From contig NC_009395.2 in NCBI RefSeq assembly GCF_000002875.2, forward strand, positions 472,938 through 536,937: a DNA stretch of 64,000 nucleotides. Direction: 5' to 3'. Positions 1 through 10,450 of this stretch are shown here, one piece after another. Below the pieces are notes generated by a model, which saw only the letters and a list, made by a program, of their open reading frames with translations, searched no databases and was not told the origin of the DNA. The position numbers were made by a program, and so were the translations under genes. Position 1 is the stretch's first letter. Every line of letters begins with the position of its first letter. This DNA comes from Leishmania infantum JPCM5 (taxonomy: Eukaryota; Euglenozoa; Kinetoplastea; Trypanosomatida; Trypanosomatidae).

Positions 1-393
1 ACGCGCGAGAGGACGAAGGCCCTAACCGGAAACGTCCTCCCGGCTGCGACCGAACACCAAGCGAAAGGCGAAAGCGGGGCGATCGAAAGCAGCCGAAGCG
101 GAACGAAGTCGCTACAAGCGGGGCGCAGACGTGTGCGCGCCGCTGTTTCTCTCTGTTTCCGGCTTTCTGTTGCTGCTGCTGCTGCTGCTGTGAGCATACC
201 GCCCCCAAAACGCCAACACGAGACACACAGACGGACAGGCAGGTGTCTGTCAGTGTGTGTGTGTACGTGTACGTGTGGAGGTCCGCACGAGCGTTCGCAG
301 ACTTGAAGGGCATTTGTTGTATTTGTATGTCTCCCTTGACACGCCGCGTGGGACGGGCAGTTTTCGCCTTCTTGGTTCTCGGGTTTCTCCTTG
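1..393. other. Spacer upstream of the OXA1-like gene
   Basis: No gene is recognised here. The stretch contains a (TGC)n run at about 171-191, GT-rich sequence at about 251-275, and pyrimidine-rich segments at about 145-170 and 361-390 that could serve trans-splicing of the gene starting at 394. The left end is probably the 3' UTR or spacer of a gene outside the window. Confidence 0.6.
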
Positions 394-1719
394 ATGCTTC
401 TCGGCTCGCGTCTTGCTGGCGCGCCGGCAGGCGTCTCGGCCACCGCGTTGTTGCACTCCTGTGCGCCAGCCACGCCGGCGTGCCGGCTGCTCTCCATACG
501 TCGTAACGGCGCACCAACCTTCTCGTCGATCGCGTGCGGCCATGGTGTCCGTGGCGGCCGCTGCAGTAGCGGAATGGTGGTGGCGCTCCACGTGCAGCAG
601 CGTCGCATTAGCTGGAATCCACTTAAGTGGGGACGCACGGACGTGGGGCGGTCGACGAACCCGCAGCTGGAGGAGGAACTGCCGGAGATCTTCGCCGCTC
701 AGCCGATAGAGGTGGACGACTACATCTGCCCAGATAAAAGTCTGTTCGAGCGTCTGGAAGACTTCTGGGACTGGGCCGTGAGCTTCCTGCAACCTGTGGA
801 GAAGCAGGTGGAGATCATGCGCAGCCTGCGCCACGATGGGTTCATGTCGTTCGACCTCGGTGGCTGGGGCCACGTCTTCTTCTTCTACGGCCTGTGCATG
901 CGTGTGCTGACGCTGATTCCGTCCCTCTACAGCCACCGAAACTCGCTGCGCATGGCCCACATCGGCCCGCAGATATCGGAGATCACCAACAATCAGAACA
1001 AGGCCAAAAATGACCGCACCTTATCGTCGGCGGAAAAGCGTGTCATCAAGGACGGCTACAACCGCATGAAGTACGCGCTGTGCAAGAAGCACAACTGCTC
1101 GCAGTGGAAGAGCTTCCTGACAACGTTCACCACGCCCATCACCATGTCGGCTTTTCTGTCCATTCGTCGCCTGGCGATGTACGAGACGGATCTCGAGATG
1201 GCGCCGTTCCTATGGGTGAAGGACTTGACGATGCCGGACCCGACCTACGCGCTGCCGGCCATCTGCGCCGGCATGTTCCTGCTCAATTTCGAGATGAACC
1301 AGCGCATGCAGCGTGGCGGCCGCAGCGCCAGCGGTTTGTACGTGCGGTGGGTCGTGCGTGCGTCGTCTGTCGTCGGTATCTACTTTTTCGCTGGGCAGCC
1401 GTCAGCCATGTTCGCCTACTGGATTGGACTGTCAACGGCCGGCTTACTGCAGCCGATCCTCCTGCGCTGGCAGCCCTTCCGTGACTTCTTCCAGTTCCCG
1501 GATCCTCCCCAGGCTGCAAAGTCGAACATCATTTCCGAGATCAAGGGACCATCGCTGTATGAGCGCCTCTTCGCAACTCAGGAGGAGAAGACTCGATTGG
1601 AGGCGCAGCGCAAGGCAGACCGCATCAAGAACAGCGCCGCACGCATCGAGACGGTGGACGACTATGAGGTTGTCTTTGACGACGACGTGAAGGAAAAGCC
1701 GTCGGGGAATCGCAGATGA
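394..1719 (+). CDS. OXA1: Oxa1/YidC/Alb3-family mitochondrial inner-membrane insertase
   Basis: The 441-aa protein is a probable Oxa1-type insertase that places mitochondrially made and conservatively sorted proteins into the inner membrane. The first about 55 residues are rich in Ala, Arg and Ser and lack acids, as in a mitochondrial presequence. A conserved core follows. A first hydrophobic helix lies near residues 159-178 (GHVFFFYGLCMRVLTLIP). A charged hairpin at about 190-240 then precedes hydrophobic segments near 243-262, 286-300, 318-334 and 336-358, which is the five-helix Oxa1 layout. The C-terminal tail (about 375-441) is charged and could contact mitoribosomes, as in Oxa1. The open frame extends one TTG codon upstream, and the first ATG is at 394. 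The family is called from layout and motif resemblance without an alignment. Function in this organism is inferred. Confidence 0.8.
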   Translation: MLLGSRLAGAPAGVSATALLHSCAPATPACRLLSIRRNGAPTFSSIACGHGVRGGRCSSGMVVALHVQQRRISWNPLKWGRTDVGRSTNPQLEEELPEIFAAQPIEVDDYICPDKSLFERLEDFWDWAVSFLQPVEKQVEIMRSLRHDGFMSFDLGGWGHVFFFYGLCMRVLTLIPSLYSHRNSLRMAHIGPQISEITNNQNKAKNDRTLSSAEKRVIKDGYNRMKYALCKKHNCSQWKSFLTTFTTPITMSAFLSIRRLAMYETDLEMAPFLWVKDLTMPDPTYALPAICAGMFLLNFEMNQRMQRGGRSASGLYVRWVVRASSVVGIYFFAGQPSAMFAYWIGLSTAGLLQPILLRWQPFRDFFQFPDPPQAAKSNIISEIKGPSLYERLFATQEEKTRLEAQRKADRIKNSAARIETVDDYEVVFDDDVKEKPSGNRR

Positions 1720-4181
1720 TGCGCGAGACCTTGTCGTGTGTGGGTTCTATAAGGCTGGAGGATGGGTGAGAGGCTGGTGGGCACACGTCACCTGCCCGCA
1801 ATACGGCGCACACATACGTGAGCGCCCACAAACACGCCGCTTTTCGTCGTCTGCGCTGCTCTTCCCTCGCTCGCATCGCCCACGTCTTCTCTTTTCGCGT
1901 GTGCACGGCTGCGTGCACGTGACTCGCCCGGTTATCACAACTCGTGACAACACGGGCGTTAACAATCAAGGTAATGCACACGCACACCCACACACTCACT
2001 CCCCGGTTTGGAGAGCCGGCGGGCCCAGAGGACGAGGTTTGCCGCGAGGAGGGGCGGTCAGCTCAGCTTGAATCCTTGCTCTGCATTCGTTTGCGGGTGC
2101 GTGAATCTAGAGCACAGGGCACTCCGTCCGTCCGGCCGGCTGTCCCTGTGACCATACGCCGCACCTCTTTCGGTACTCGGCTTTGTCGGCCGACCCTCAC
2201 ACATGAGCTCCTTCTCTCCATGACCATCGTTGCTGCCCCTCTCCCCCCACCTCTTCCCTCTACAAGCGGACACACCCCAATACAACGCGAGCGATCGTCT
2301 CCGGGTTCAGGCAAGTCGCTCAGACGTGCGGGGAGCTGTGCTCGACGCGTGTGGGTTGCTCCTCAGGAGACGCACCAGGAAGCGAAAAACTTCTCTATAA
2401 AGGCGGCGTTCAACTCTCCGGTGACACGACGGTGTGCCGCCTTGATCCCCTCTGGCCTTTTTGGAGACCAAGGAGACACCCGGTATGCCAAGCGGGCAGA
2501 TGCACCAACCGCGGCGGCGGCCGCGTGGTGGCGCCGCTTGAGCTGAGCAGCTCACATGGAAGAGCGACAAGTGGCAGCGAGGAGACGGCACGAGCGCAAC
2601 TTCACAGGCAGAGTGCGAAGGAAACATGTGCAGGCGGCCGCGCCTCCTCCGCCTCGCGGGACACTAGCCCACACGGACGCGCATCCCATCCTCTCAAGGG
2701 AGGTCAAGGGACAACCTCCTCCATAAGTGGCGGCTGTAGGATCGCTTTCAAAAAAAAAAGATCATCATACACCGCAAAACGCATCGGCGCCGCCTTTGTG
2801 CGCCGCCCTCCAGCTCTACTGCTGCTTGCGCACCTCTGACGTCGTCTTCACTGCCGTCGGTGCGGCTGCATCGCATGCTCCAGGCAAACTTCAACGGCCA
2901 CGTGGGGTCATTGCACGAGACGCTCCTTGACGTTTTTTCTTCCATCGCCGAGCCCTGCCAGCTGCTGCGACCCTCTCCCCGGGACATTTCACCTTGTTCG
3001 ACACCCTACTGCTGCTTCGGCAGCGTGGCGAAGACATGAAACGAGTTGGGTGTCGGCCATGTCCTGCACGAGAGTCGTGACGGATGCACTGACATCACAT
3101 AGGGCACCGTTCCCGAGCCGCACGACGCTCTTGCGACCAACTCATCATTTAGCGGCAGTCGCCCTGGCCCTTGGCGAAGTTCTTCGCGACGCAGTCGCCT
3201 CTGAAGCTGTGGTCCTTTGCTGCATCCTACTGCATTGCCTGGAAGCCGCAGAACAAGGAGCCGGTACGAACCTAGTTCACGCCCCGCCCCCGTCGCGGCC
3301 GTGCGTGGACTTCACGCCTTGATGAAGAGGCGTGGCGTGACAGTGATGGATCGACGACCCGATTCGCAGTGGCCCAGAAAGCGAGCCCCAGGCGGTGGCC
3401 GTGCTAGCGGTCGTGGTGATGACCGTCTGTGCGCGCACCGTCGCTCGCTCTGCTTCGATGGAGTGCACTTTCTGCAGCGCGTTGCCGAAGAGGAGGAATG
3501 ACATTGTACGCGCCGGCACACGTTTCGTTGCTCTCGTCGCAGTCGCGATGCATGCTGTCCATCCCCCCTCCTCCCCCGCACTACGCGGAGTGCAGTCGTG
3601 CTGGACACAGCGCGCAAAAGAAGGCCGCCACGGACGGCGATGGGCGTCGGTGCAGATGGAGGTGCTCTTCTCTTTCGATGCTCGGGGGTTGTGCATCTCT
3701 GTCACGGCGTCGTCATCTGCGCGATCAGCTCTGCCGAGGGAATCTCCGACCGAAATCGTAAGGAAGGGAAAGAGCGGGCACTAAACCACCGCTTTTCCAC
3801 GTTTCGTGAAGGAGCCTCAACCCGCTCCATCTCTCTCTCTGCGTGTGTGTGTGTGTCTTTCTCTCTCAGGCAGCTGCGGATGCTCTGCCTGCGCCCACAT
3901 GATAGATGCGGGTCCCGTCGCACACCACAAGCACACGCATCATCATGCGTGCAACCCTTCTCCCCATCTTCTCGCCCCCCTTTTCTTCCGTCTTGTTTGG
4001 CTTTCCGCTTTTGGTGGCGTTGCTGGCTTGGCGCGCCGCTGAGCGCGCGACGCCACAACACTCTTCATTCTCCACCCACATCTATTGTGATCTTCGGCTT
4101 CTTCCGACCCTCCCTCCCGTCTGCCTCTGTGTACGGCACACAGCTCCGCTCCGCCGCATTCGCGTTTTTGCACGGGCTAAG
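1720..4181. other. Intergenic spacer between OXA1-like and S15A genes
   Basis: The 2.46-kb spacer has no convincing gene. Several open frames over 100 codons exist on both strands, but they overlap one another and have low-complexity Arg/Ser/Pro composition. CA-repeat sequence lies near 1977-1998, an A10 run near 2749-2758 and a GT run near 3843-3857. The right end (about 4098-4129) is a strong pyrimidine tract leading to the S15A acceptor. The interval 2940-3780 is less pyrimidine-biased and could hold degenerate sequence, but I could not identify any. Confidence 0.5.
4098..4143 (+). promoter_or_regulatory. Predicted spliced-leader acceptor for S15A
   Basis: A pyrimidine-rich tract at about 4098-4129 is followed by the first downstream AG at 4142-4143, 38 nt before the S15A ATG. 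This is the usual trypanosomatid trans-splicing arrangement and supports the short 130-codon start. It is inferred from sequence only. Confidence 0.5.
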
Positions 4182-4574
4182 ATGACGATGATGAGCGTTC
4201 TCGCGAACGCGCTTCGCACCATTGCGAGCGCGGAGCGCCGTGGCAAGCGCCAGGTGCTCATCCGCCCCTCCTCCAAGGTGGTGGTGAAGTTCCTGCAGGT
4301 GATGCAGAAGCACGGCTACATTGGCGAGTTCGAGATCATCGATGACCATCGCGCTGGCAAGATCGTCGTGAACCTGAACGGCCGCCTGAACAAGTGCGGT
4401 GCCATCTGCCCGCGCTTCGACTGCGCCACCACCGACTACGAGAAGTGGATGAAGAACATCCTGCCCTCCCGTCAGTTCGGCTTCGTGGTGCTGACGACCT
4501 CGCTCGGCATCATGGACCACGAGGAGGCCCGCTCCCGCAATACCGGTGGTAAGGTGCTCGGCTTCTTCTACTAA
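4182..4574 (+). CDS. RPS15A: 40S ribosomal protein S15A (uS8)
   Basis: The 130-aa product has the same length as eukaryotic S15A and reads collinearly with it. Diagnostic stretches include [65 protein letters not shown] and the terminal LGFFY. uS8 binds 18S rRNA in the small subunit and helps assemble the central domain. The open frame continues 276 nt upstream, but that part is a pyrimidine-rich leader. The ATG at 4182 gives the canonical N-terminus ([11 protein letters not shown]) and sits just after a good splice acceptor. No truncation or unusual residue is visible. This is the most secure call in the window. Confidence 0.97.
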
Positions 4575-6485
4575 GCAGCATTAGGGTGCCGCATCATCGC
4601 TGTCGTTCCGTAGCGAAGAGACCCAGCAACCCCCCAATGCCACACGCTCGCAGATTCCCCTCTGACAGAGTGGGATGCGCGTATATTTCACGTACGCGTA
4701 CGTGTGCCTTCTCGTCTTCTCTGGGGAGTAGCCCCGTACGTGCGATGCGTCTGTGGGTGGAGGCGCACGCAACGGAGCGAGGCGTTGCGGTGCTTTACGG
4801 CGGTTTGCTTGCTTTTTGTTTTCCAGTGATTTCGTTTATTTTGTGGTCTCGTCGCCTCGCCGAGACGAACGCGATGGAGGCGGGCGACAGGATTGCGCAG
4901 GGAAGGGCCGAGGGCTGAAGAAAAGATGCAAGGGCTCCCGCTGCCTCGTCCGTCTCTTCCAGCCTTTCCGCGTATGCGTGTCCCACTTCTCAGCTCGCCC
5001 GTCCTATGTCTGTCCGTCTGGCTGTCTTAATCGGTGCCTCAACGTACCTACGCGAACAAGAAACGAGGATCCGAGAGCTGCGTTATTCCCACATACGCCG
5101 CGAGCCCATGACCCGAAACGAGTGCGGGGCAGCACCCGTTGGCACCCGGAGAGATGTGAAGGTGTGGGTGGTGGTGGTGGTGGTGCGAGGGCAAGGGAGA
5201 GCGTGAAGCGGAACCCAGCCGGCCGCAAACGAAGAGGTGGCGCTTGGGAACCAGCTGAGAGACTCTCTCTCTCTGTTAACTTCATCCTGCGCAGGTGTGC
5301 GAACGCCGCGGCGCGAACAGCGGCGTTGGCAGGAGAGGCAGCAACAGTGCTGCCCATCAATACACGGGGTGCGTCCTCCTTCCTTCATGTCCTGCAGACG
5401 GAAAGAGACAGGGATAAGGACGCTTCTTGTCGCCCTTTGCCCATGACGCAGACCGGCCCCACCCCCTTCTCTTCCTTTTTTCATGACGCCCGCACACATC
5501 TTCGACGGCCATGTCTATACCTTAGCTCTTCTTGCTCCCCTCTCCGTTGTGCGTCTCTCCTTGCGGTGCGCGTGCCTGTTATCACCATCGCCTCCTTTGC
5601 CGCCCCACAACGCATGCCCGCCGCTGTTCTCCGGCTCTTCACATACGGTGTGGGGGTTCACACCCATACGTATTGACATCACACACTCGTGCCGAACACC
5701 GCCTTGCCGCCATGGATAATGTCCAGTGCTGCGCGTCAACTCGGCGCTGCACTGATTCTCCCTTTCACCTCTCACGCCTTTACCTCCGCAGCTCCCGCCT
5801 CTGCGCGCGCGCCTTGTGCTGCGACTCTCCCCCTCCGCGTGCTATTCCGTGATCTTGCGTCTTTGTCTGCCTGATTCTCTTGCTCGCTCCGTACTTTGTG
5901 GACATCTTGACGTTTTATCCGGCTGAGCGGCGTGATTGTAATCCTTGCCTCGCACCACACATACGCACACACACACACACACACACACGTTTAGTTGCCC
6001 CCCCCTCTTCCTCCCGCTCCCGCTCCTTGTTTTTTTGTCTCTCTCGGTAGGCGGGTGTGTGTGCCTTCTATTTTTGTTTTCTGCCTGCCTTGCCAGGTGC
6101 GCCACCATACGTGTAGCGCGCTGTGTGTGCGGGTCTTCTTCTCCTCTGCAGCTGAGCGCGCACGCCCTCCTTATCCCTGCTAGCTCTCTTCACACAGCAA
6201 CGCGCCTCTCCCTACCCTCAAAAAGAAAACACACACACAGACAAACCTACAGTCGAACACCTGTTTTATTTTCATCGCCGTGTGGTGTGTGTACCGACGT
6301 ACACAGTCGAGGCACCTCCTCTCGTTTTCTTTTCGGGTGCCCATCACAGCCTCATCGCGCGAGTAGCGTACACGCGTCTGTGTGCGTGCGTCGGCTTGCC
6401 AGTCAGAAAGCCGGCGCTTCACGTCTCCTCTCCAAACTACACAAGTACACGTACCGGCGTGAGGACGTACGCTGTTTTTGCGGCC
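4575..6485. other. Intergenic spacer between S15A and TMEM184-like genes
   Basis: The 1.9-kb spacer has no recognised gene. It includes a GGT-rich run at 5160-5186, a CT run at 5261-5275 and a long CA microsatellite (5965-5988). Pyrimidine-rich tracts at 5998-6048 and 6180-6220 are candidates for the trans-splicing signal of the next gene. Open frames here are low-complexity and overlapping. Confidence 0.5.
5965..5988. repeat. (CA)n microsatellite
   Basis: An uninterrupted CA dinucleotide run of about 12 units lies in the spacer upstream of the TMEM184-like gene. Confidence 0.9.
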
Positions 6486-8564
6486 ATGGCGAAGGTGCAG
6501 GTGGAGTTTCTGGCGCAGCGCCTCATGTTGACGCTGGCGGAGGAGAATAAAACATCGGAGCGGACCTTCTCCAGGGGCGTTGACCTGACATGGGTGCACC
6601 ACAAGGCGCTAATCTACGCCGCCGTCATCTTCGCCGTCATCTGCTGCTTCGTTTCGTTCAGCGACCTGCGCGAGCACCTGTCGCGGTTCGACTACCCAAA
6701 GCTGCAGGTGTTGGAGATGCGTATCATCATGATGATCCCGATCTACGCCTTCTTCTCCGCCCTGTCGCTGCTCTTCCATAAGTGGCGCTTCTTCTTCGAG
6801 ACGGTGCGCGACACGTACGAGAGCTTCGTCCTGTACATCTTCTTCATGCTCATGGTGTCGTACTGCGGCGGCGAGGGGCAGCTTCTGCGGTCTCTCAAGA
6901 GGAAGCGTTACAAGGGCATGCACCCGTTCCCGATGTGCTACCTGCCATCCTTCCCGCTCGACACAGACTTTTACCTGCGCTGCAAGCGCTGGGTGCTGCA
7001 GTGTGCGCTGATGAAGCCCCTCGTCTCCTTCATTGCCATGATCTGCCACCCCCTCGGCATCTACAAAGAGGGCAGCTTCAGGCTCAATAATGTGTACACG
7101 TACACCTCCATTGTCATGAACATCAGCCTCACAATGGCGTTGTACTACCTCGTGCTGTTCGAGATTGAATGCAAGAAGGAGATGTACTACGCCAAGACGT
7201 TCTTGAAGTTCCTCTGCATCAAGTCTATCATTTTCTTCAGCTACTGGCAGACTGTCTTTGTGAATCTCGCCTCATCGGCCGGCGTCATCTACCTTGGAGC
7301 GCATGAGGAGGAGATCGAGGCCACGGGCGCCGTTATTCAGGATCTACTCATGTGCTTCGAGCTGCTGCCGGTAGCCTTCTTGCATCGTGCCGCTTTTGGC
7401 CGCAGAAAGCTGGATGATGAGATGGCCTGTGTCCCGGTGTACATGAAGGATAACAACACCGGCGACCTGCGCTCCAACGTGGACACGGCGCTGAACGTGA
7501 ACGACATCATCGACGACACTTTCGGAACCATCTTCTTCCGCAAAGGCAAGCTGATTGACCAGGAGAATGGCGGCGAGAGCGACGATGAAGAGATAACCTA
7601 CGGCGAAGGGGCTGGCAAGGCGGACGACAGCGGTGAGGGCGCCTCGCGGGGTCCGAGTGCCGGTGCGGGATTCAACAGTGCCGACGGTAGGCTGGCATTC
7701 ATGGGCAACGCTGACGCTCTCGCGCGCGACCCTACACTGGAGGAGCTCGTTCGCCACGCCATCGTGACGGACTACGGCATCCGCGTGGACGGCGTGCTCC
7801 ATTACGACGCGGACAGCGATCGCGAGGAGCGAAATCAAGACATGAACTTCGCTGACACGGACGTCATCCTTCGCCGCTCCAAGCACGAGGTGGCGGCGCA
7901 GGACGTGCGGGTTGACACAGACCTTCTCCGCTCGCACCAGGTACCCCAGGGCGGCGCGACCCCGCAGATTTACTGCGTCGTGTGCGGCCGTTTCGATCGC
8001 GATATGGTGCGCCGGCGCAACGGGTACAAGTGCAAGGAGTGCGTCGGCTCGAAGAGTCAGTCACTGCTGCGTCGCCGCCAGCAGGAGGTGATGGAAGACG
8101 ACGCGGTCGGGCCAGGACACACAGATGTTGTGGTGGCGGCGATGAATGCAACAACGAACGCTTCCAGCGATGTCGTCGATAACCAATGGCAGTTCTCGCC
8201 CGCTGTTGCGTCGACCATGTCGCACCATGGCGCGGCGGTCGTAAGCGACGATGACGAGGATGCATCGTACGTGCAGCCAATGCCTACAGAGGCGGACGCG
8301 GACCTCGTCGGTGTGACGCGTCTGCCTCAGGACACTACCGTGTCGGCACTCCCCGGCGCCACCGCTTTGGTGGAGGGCTTTGCCAGCCTTCAGCAGGTGC
8401 TGCGCGTCACCTTTCATGGCGATGATACGAAGCCCACCGCGTTTCGGACCTCGGCTGCGCCTCCGTCGCAGGGGGGAGCTCTACCGGCTGCCGCGTCGAA
8501 GGGACCTCCTGCGGCGGTGACGGCACCGTCTCCAGCCGGGCCGGACAACTTCAATGGTGATTAG
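6486..8564 (+). CDS. TMEM184/organic solute transporter alpha (DUF300) family membrane protein with C-terminal CxxC pair
   Basis: The 692-aa protein has an N-terminal domain of about seven membrane segments (near residues 40-58, 78-98, 112-126, 160-183, 195-216, 231-252, 272-292). Motifs include LEMRIIMMIPIYAFFS, RDTYESFVLYIFF and CIKSIIFFSYWQ, matching the TMEM184/OST-alpha family; the animal OST-alpha branch transports bile salts and steroids. Residues about 300-692 form a long acidic, low-complexity tail unlike the short tails of animal members. Within the tail, C497-x2-C500-x15-C516-x2-C519 looks like a small zinc ribbon. The ATG at 6486 is the first Met in a plausible context. The 68 open codons upstream are UTR-like. 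Family assignment is fairly firm; substrate and location are unknown. Confidence 0.8.
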   Translation: MAKVQVEFLAQRLMLTLAEENKTSERTFSRGVDLTWVHHKALIYAAVIFAVICCFVSFSDLREHLSRFDYPKLQVLEMRIIMMIPIYAFFSALSLLFHKWRFFFETVRDTYESFVLYIFFMLMVSYCGGEGQLLRSLKRKRYKGMHPFPMCYLPSFPLDTDFYLRCKRWVLQCALMKPLVSFIAMICHPLGIYKEGSFRLNNVYTYTSIVMNISLTMALYYLVLFEIECKKEMYYAKTFLKFLCIKSIIFFSYWQTVFVNLASSAGVIYLGAHEEEIEATGAVIQDLLMCFELLPVAFLHRAAFGRRKLDDEMACVPVYMKDNNTGDLRSNVDTALNVNDIIDDTFGTIFFRKGKLIDQENGGESDDEEITYGEGAGKADDSGEGASRGPSAGAGFNSADGRLAFMGNADALARDPTLEELVRHAIVTDYGIRVDGVLHYDADSDREERNQDMNFADTDVILRRSKHEVAAQDVRVDTDLLRSHQVPQGGATPQIYCVVCGRFDRDMVRRRNGYKCKECVGSKSQSLLRRRQQEVMEDDAVGPGHTDVVVAAMNATTNASSDVVDNQWQFSPAVASTMSHHGAAVVSDDDEDASYVQPMPTEADADLVGVTRLPQDTTVSALPGATALVEGFASLQQVLRVTFHGDDTKPTAFRTSAAPPSQGGALPAAASKGPPAAVTAPSPAGPDNFNGD

Positions 8565-9898
8565 ACGCGTGCACAGTTCCAATACGCACCCAAGCGCAAG
8601 TTGGTGGCAGGGACATCAACATTACCCTCCAACGGGGGCCTTTGTAAGCACGCATACATATGTTTGTGCTTGGCTCGGTGTTGCCGTCGTTCTGGATCGA
8701 CTACCTGTCTTCGATCTCTTCTACCTTCGATCCGTCCCCTCGGTGCGTCTGTGCTTCGGACTCTGCAGATGGAGACGCTGATGTCGACTTCGCTTATTGG
8801 CGGTCCCGTTCGCGTTTTTCCTTTGATCTCTTCCGCCTCCGCGGTGTGGTCCATCGCTGGCGTGCTGGATGAGAAGCAGCGAGCACGGCTTGCAGGACTG
8901 GACGAGAAACACCACAGAAAGGGGAAGCGTGCAAACAAAGAGACTTCATCCGGCGCAACAGCGGAACGCAAGCGCGTTGGTATGACGGCGCAGTGCTTGA
9001 GAGTGGCCGTGGAAAGGCCGCGCCGGTTGCAGGCATCCACGGGGGCGTGTCTTGTCTGAGAAGCCTCGGACAAAATCCACGTCGATGGCTGCAAATGGCT
9101 TCGTTTGAGGCGTTGCGGCACTGTCGCGCTCTTGCTCGCTGTTGGCACATGGGCGAGGGTGCTACCTTTCCTCGACCCCCATCTCTCCATGTGCCCCTAC
9201 TCATGATTGGCCAATCTCGCCATGGCCCGCTCTTCTTTCTCGGCGGAAACGCAGCATGCACGAGCCCGCACTCTCCCTCATGGTGGCTGCACTTCAGTGC
9301 TTCGCTTCTCCGATCTGCTCATTTCCTTGTCCTCCATTTTCCCTTCGCAAACTCAACCCTCTGCGCGCTTGCACGCAAAACGTACGGACGGACGGCACAT
9401 CCCCCTTCCCTCCACCCCTCACTCACTCACCACCACCACACCACTCGCCCCCTTCCCCCCTGGATCATAAGAAAACCGCCCAAATATCTTCCGTATATCT
9501 TTGATTCCCTGTGCGGCTTTTTTTTTGCGATTGTTTTTGTGTTGTCTGTGTGTGTTTGTGTGCGCCACCCACACGGGGAGCCGAACAGAGGACACGGCGA
9601 GCAGCGGCAGCAGCTGCGGAGCTCCGCTCGCACACAAGCAAGCGAAGGAAGGGGTGCAGTGTGTGCAGGTGCGCGGGTGTGACCAGTGTTGACCGACAGA
9701 GGGCGCGTGGTGCGAACCGAAAACGCATGCCACGCACAGCACGCCAGCGTTACGCGTCCGTTTAGGTCTCCCTGTCTCTTCCTCTCCCCTTACTCGCTTA
9801 CTCGTTGCCATCTTTGCTGTTGACACTTTTGGGCTTTCGATTTCGCTCCAGCGCGCGCTCTCTCCGTCTTTCTCGCGCTGTGCCACGCACGCCGCAAG
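8565..9898. other. Intergenic spacer between TMEM184-like and SKP1 genes
   Basis: The 1.3-kb spacer has no recognised gene. The downstream half carries several pyrimidine tracts (9340-9470 and 9765-9890) typical of a Leishmania upstream region. The AG at 9850-9851, or the one directly before the SKP1 ATG, may be the trans-splice acceptor. Confidence 0.5.
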
Positions 9899-10450
9899 AT
9901 GCCGGTGGAGATCTCAAACAGCGACGATGTGGACTTCTCGCAGTACTGCGTGCTGCAGAGCAATGACCATCCACCTGTAGAGTTCAAGGTGTCGCGCGAG
10001 TCGGCCAAGATGTCGGGGCTGCTCAGGGACATGCTGGAAGACCAGGAGGGCAACGAGGCGATCATCCCCATTCCGAACGTGTCAGGGCAGACGCTCCGGC
10101 TCGTGCTAGAGTACATGGAGTATCACTGCGGCAACCCAGCGCAGCCCATCGAGAAGCCCCTGAAGACGACGATTGAGTCACTCGTGTGCGAGTGGGACAG
10201 CAACTTCCTCTTCAATCAGCTCCTCAAGAACCACGACGAGAAGCAGCACGAGGTGCTCATCGACGTCATCATGGCAGCGAACTTTTTGAACGTGCGCGAC
10301 TTGCTCGATTTGACGTGCGCCTGCGTTGCAAGCATGATCCGTGGCAAGACGGCGGAGCAGATTCGCGAGCTGTTCAACATCGAGAACGACTTCACACCTG
10401 AGGAGGAGGAGAAGATTCGCGAGGAGAACCGCTGGTGCGAGGAGTCGTAG
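9899..10450 (+). CDS. SKP1: SKP1, adaptor subunit of SCF ubiquitin ligases
   Basis: The 183-aa protein is a typical SKP1. An N-terminal BTB/POZ-like domain covers about residues 13-85 (EFKVSRESAKMSGLLRDML, then IPIPNVSGQTLRLVLEYMEYH). A C-terminal F-box-binding helical region follows (LIDVIMAANFLNVRDLLDLTC, split here as LIDVIMAANFLNV and RDLLDLTC; then IRGKTAEQIRELFNI). It ends with the hallmark DFTPEEEEKIREENRWCEE. SKP1 links cullin-1 to F-box proteins in SCF E3 ligases. The size is close to other eukaryotic SKP1 proteins, with a modestly longer linker around residues 85-120. The ORF begins with a true ATG just after a pyrimidine-rich leader. It is the last single-copy gene before the ABCA array. 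Confidence 0.95.
   Translation: MPVEISNSDDVDFSQYCVLQSNDHPPVEFKVSRESAKMSGLLRDMLEDQEGNEAIIPIPNVSGQTLRLVLEYMEYHCGNPAQPIEKPLKTTIESLVCEWDSNFLFNQLLKNHDEKQHEVLIDVIMAANFLNVRDLLDLTCACVASMIRGKTAEQIRELFNIENDFTPEEEEKIREENRWCEES

Noticed and set aside
3906..4181. 92-codon N-terminal extension of the S15A frame
   Set aside because: uS8 proteins are 130 aa and the upstream codons are a pyrimidine tract plus splice acceptor.
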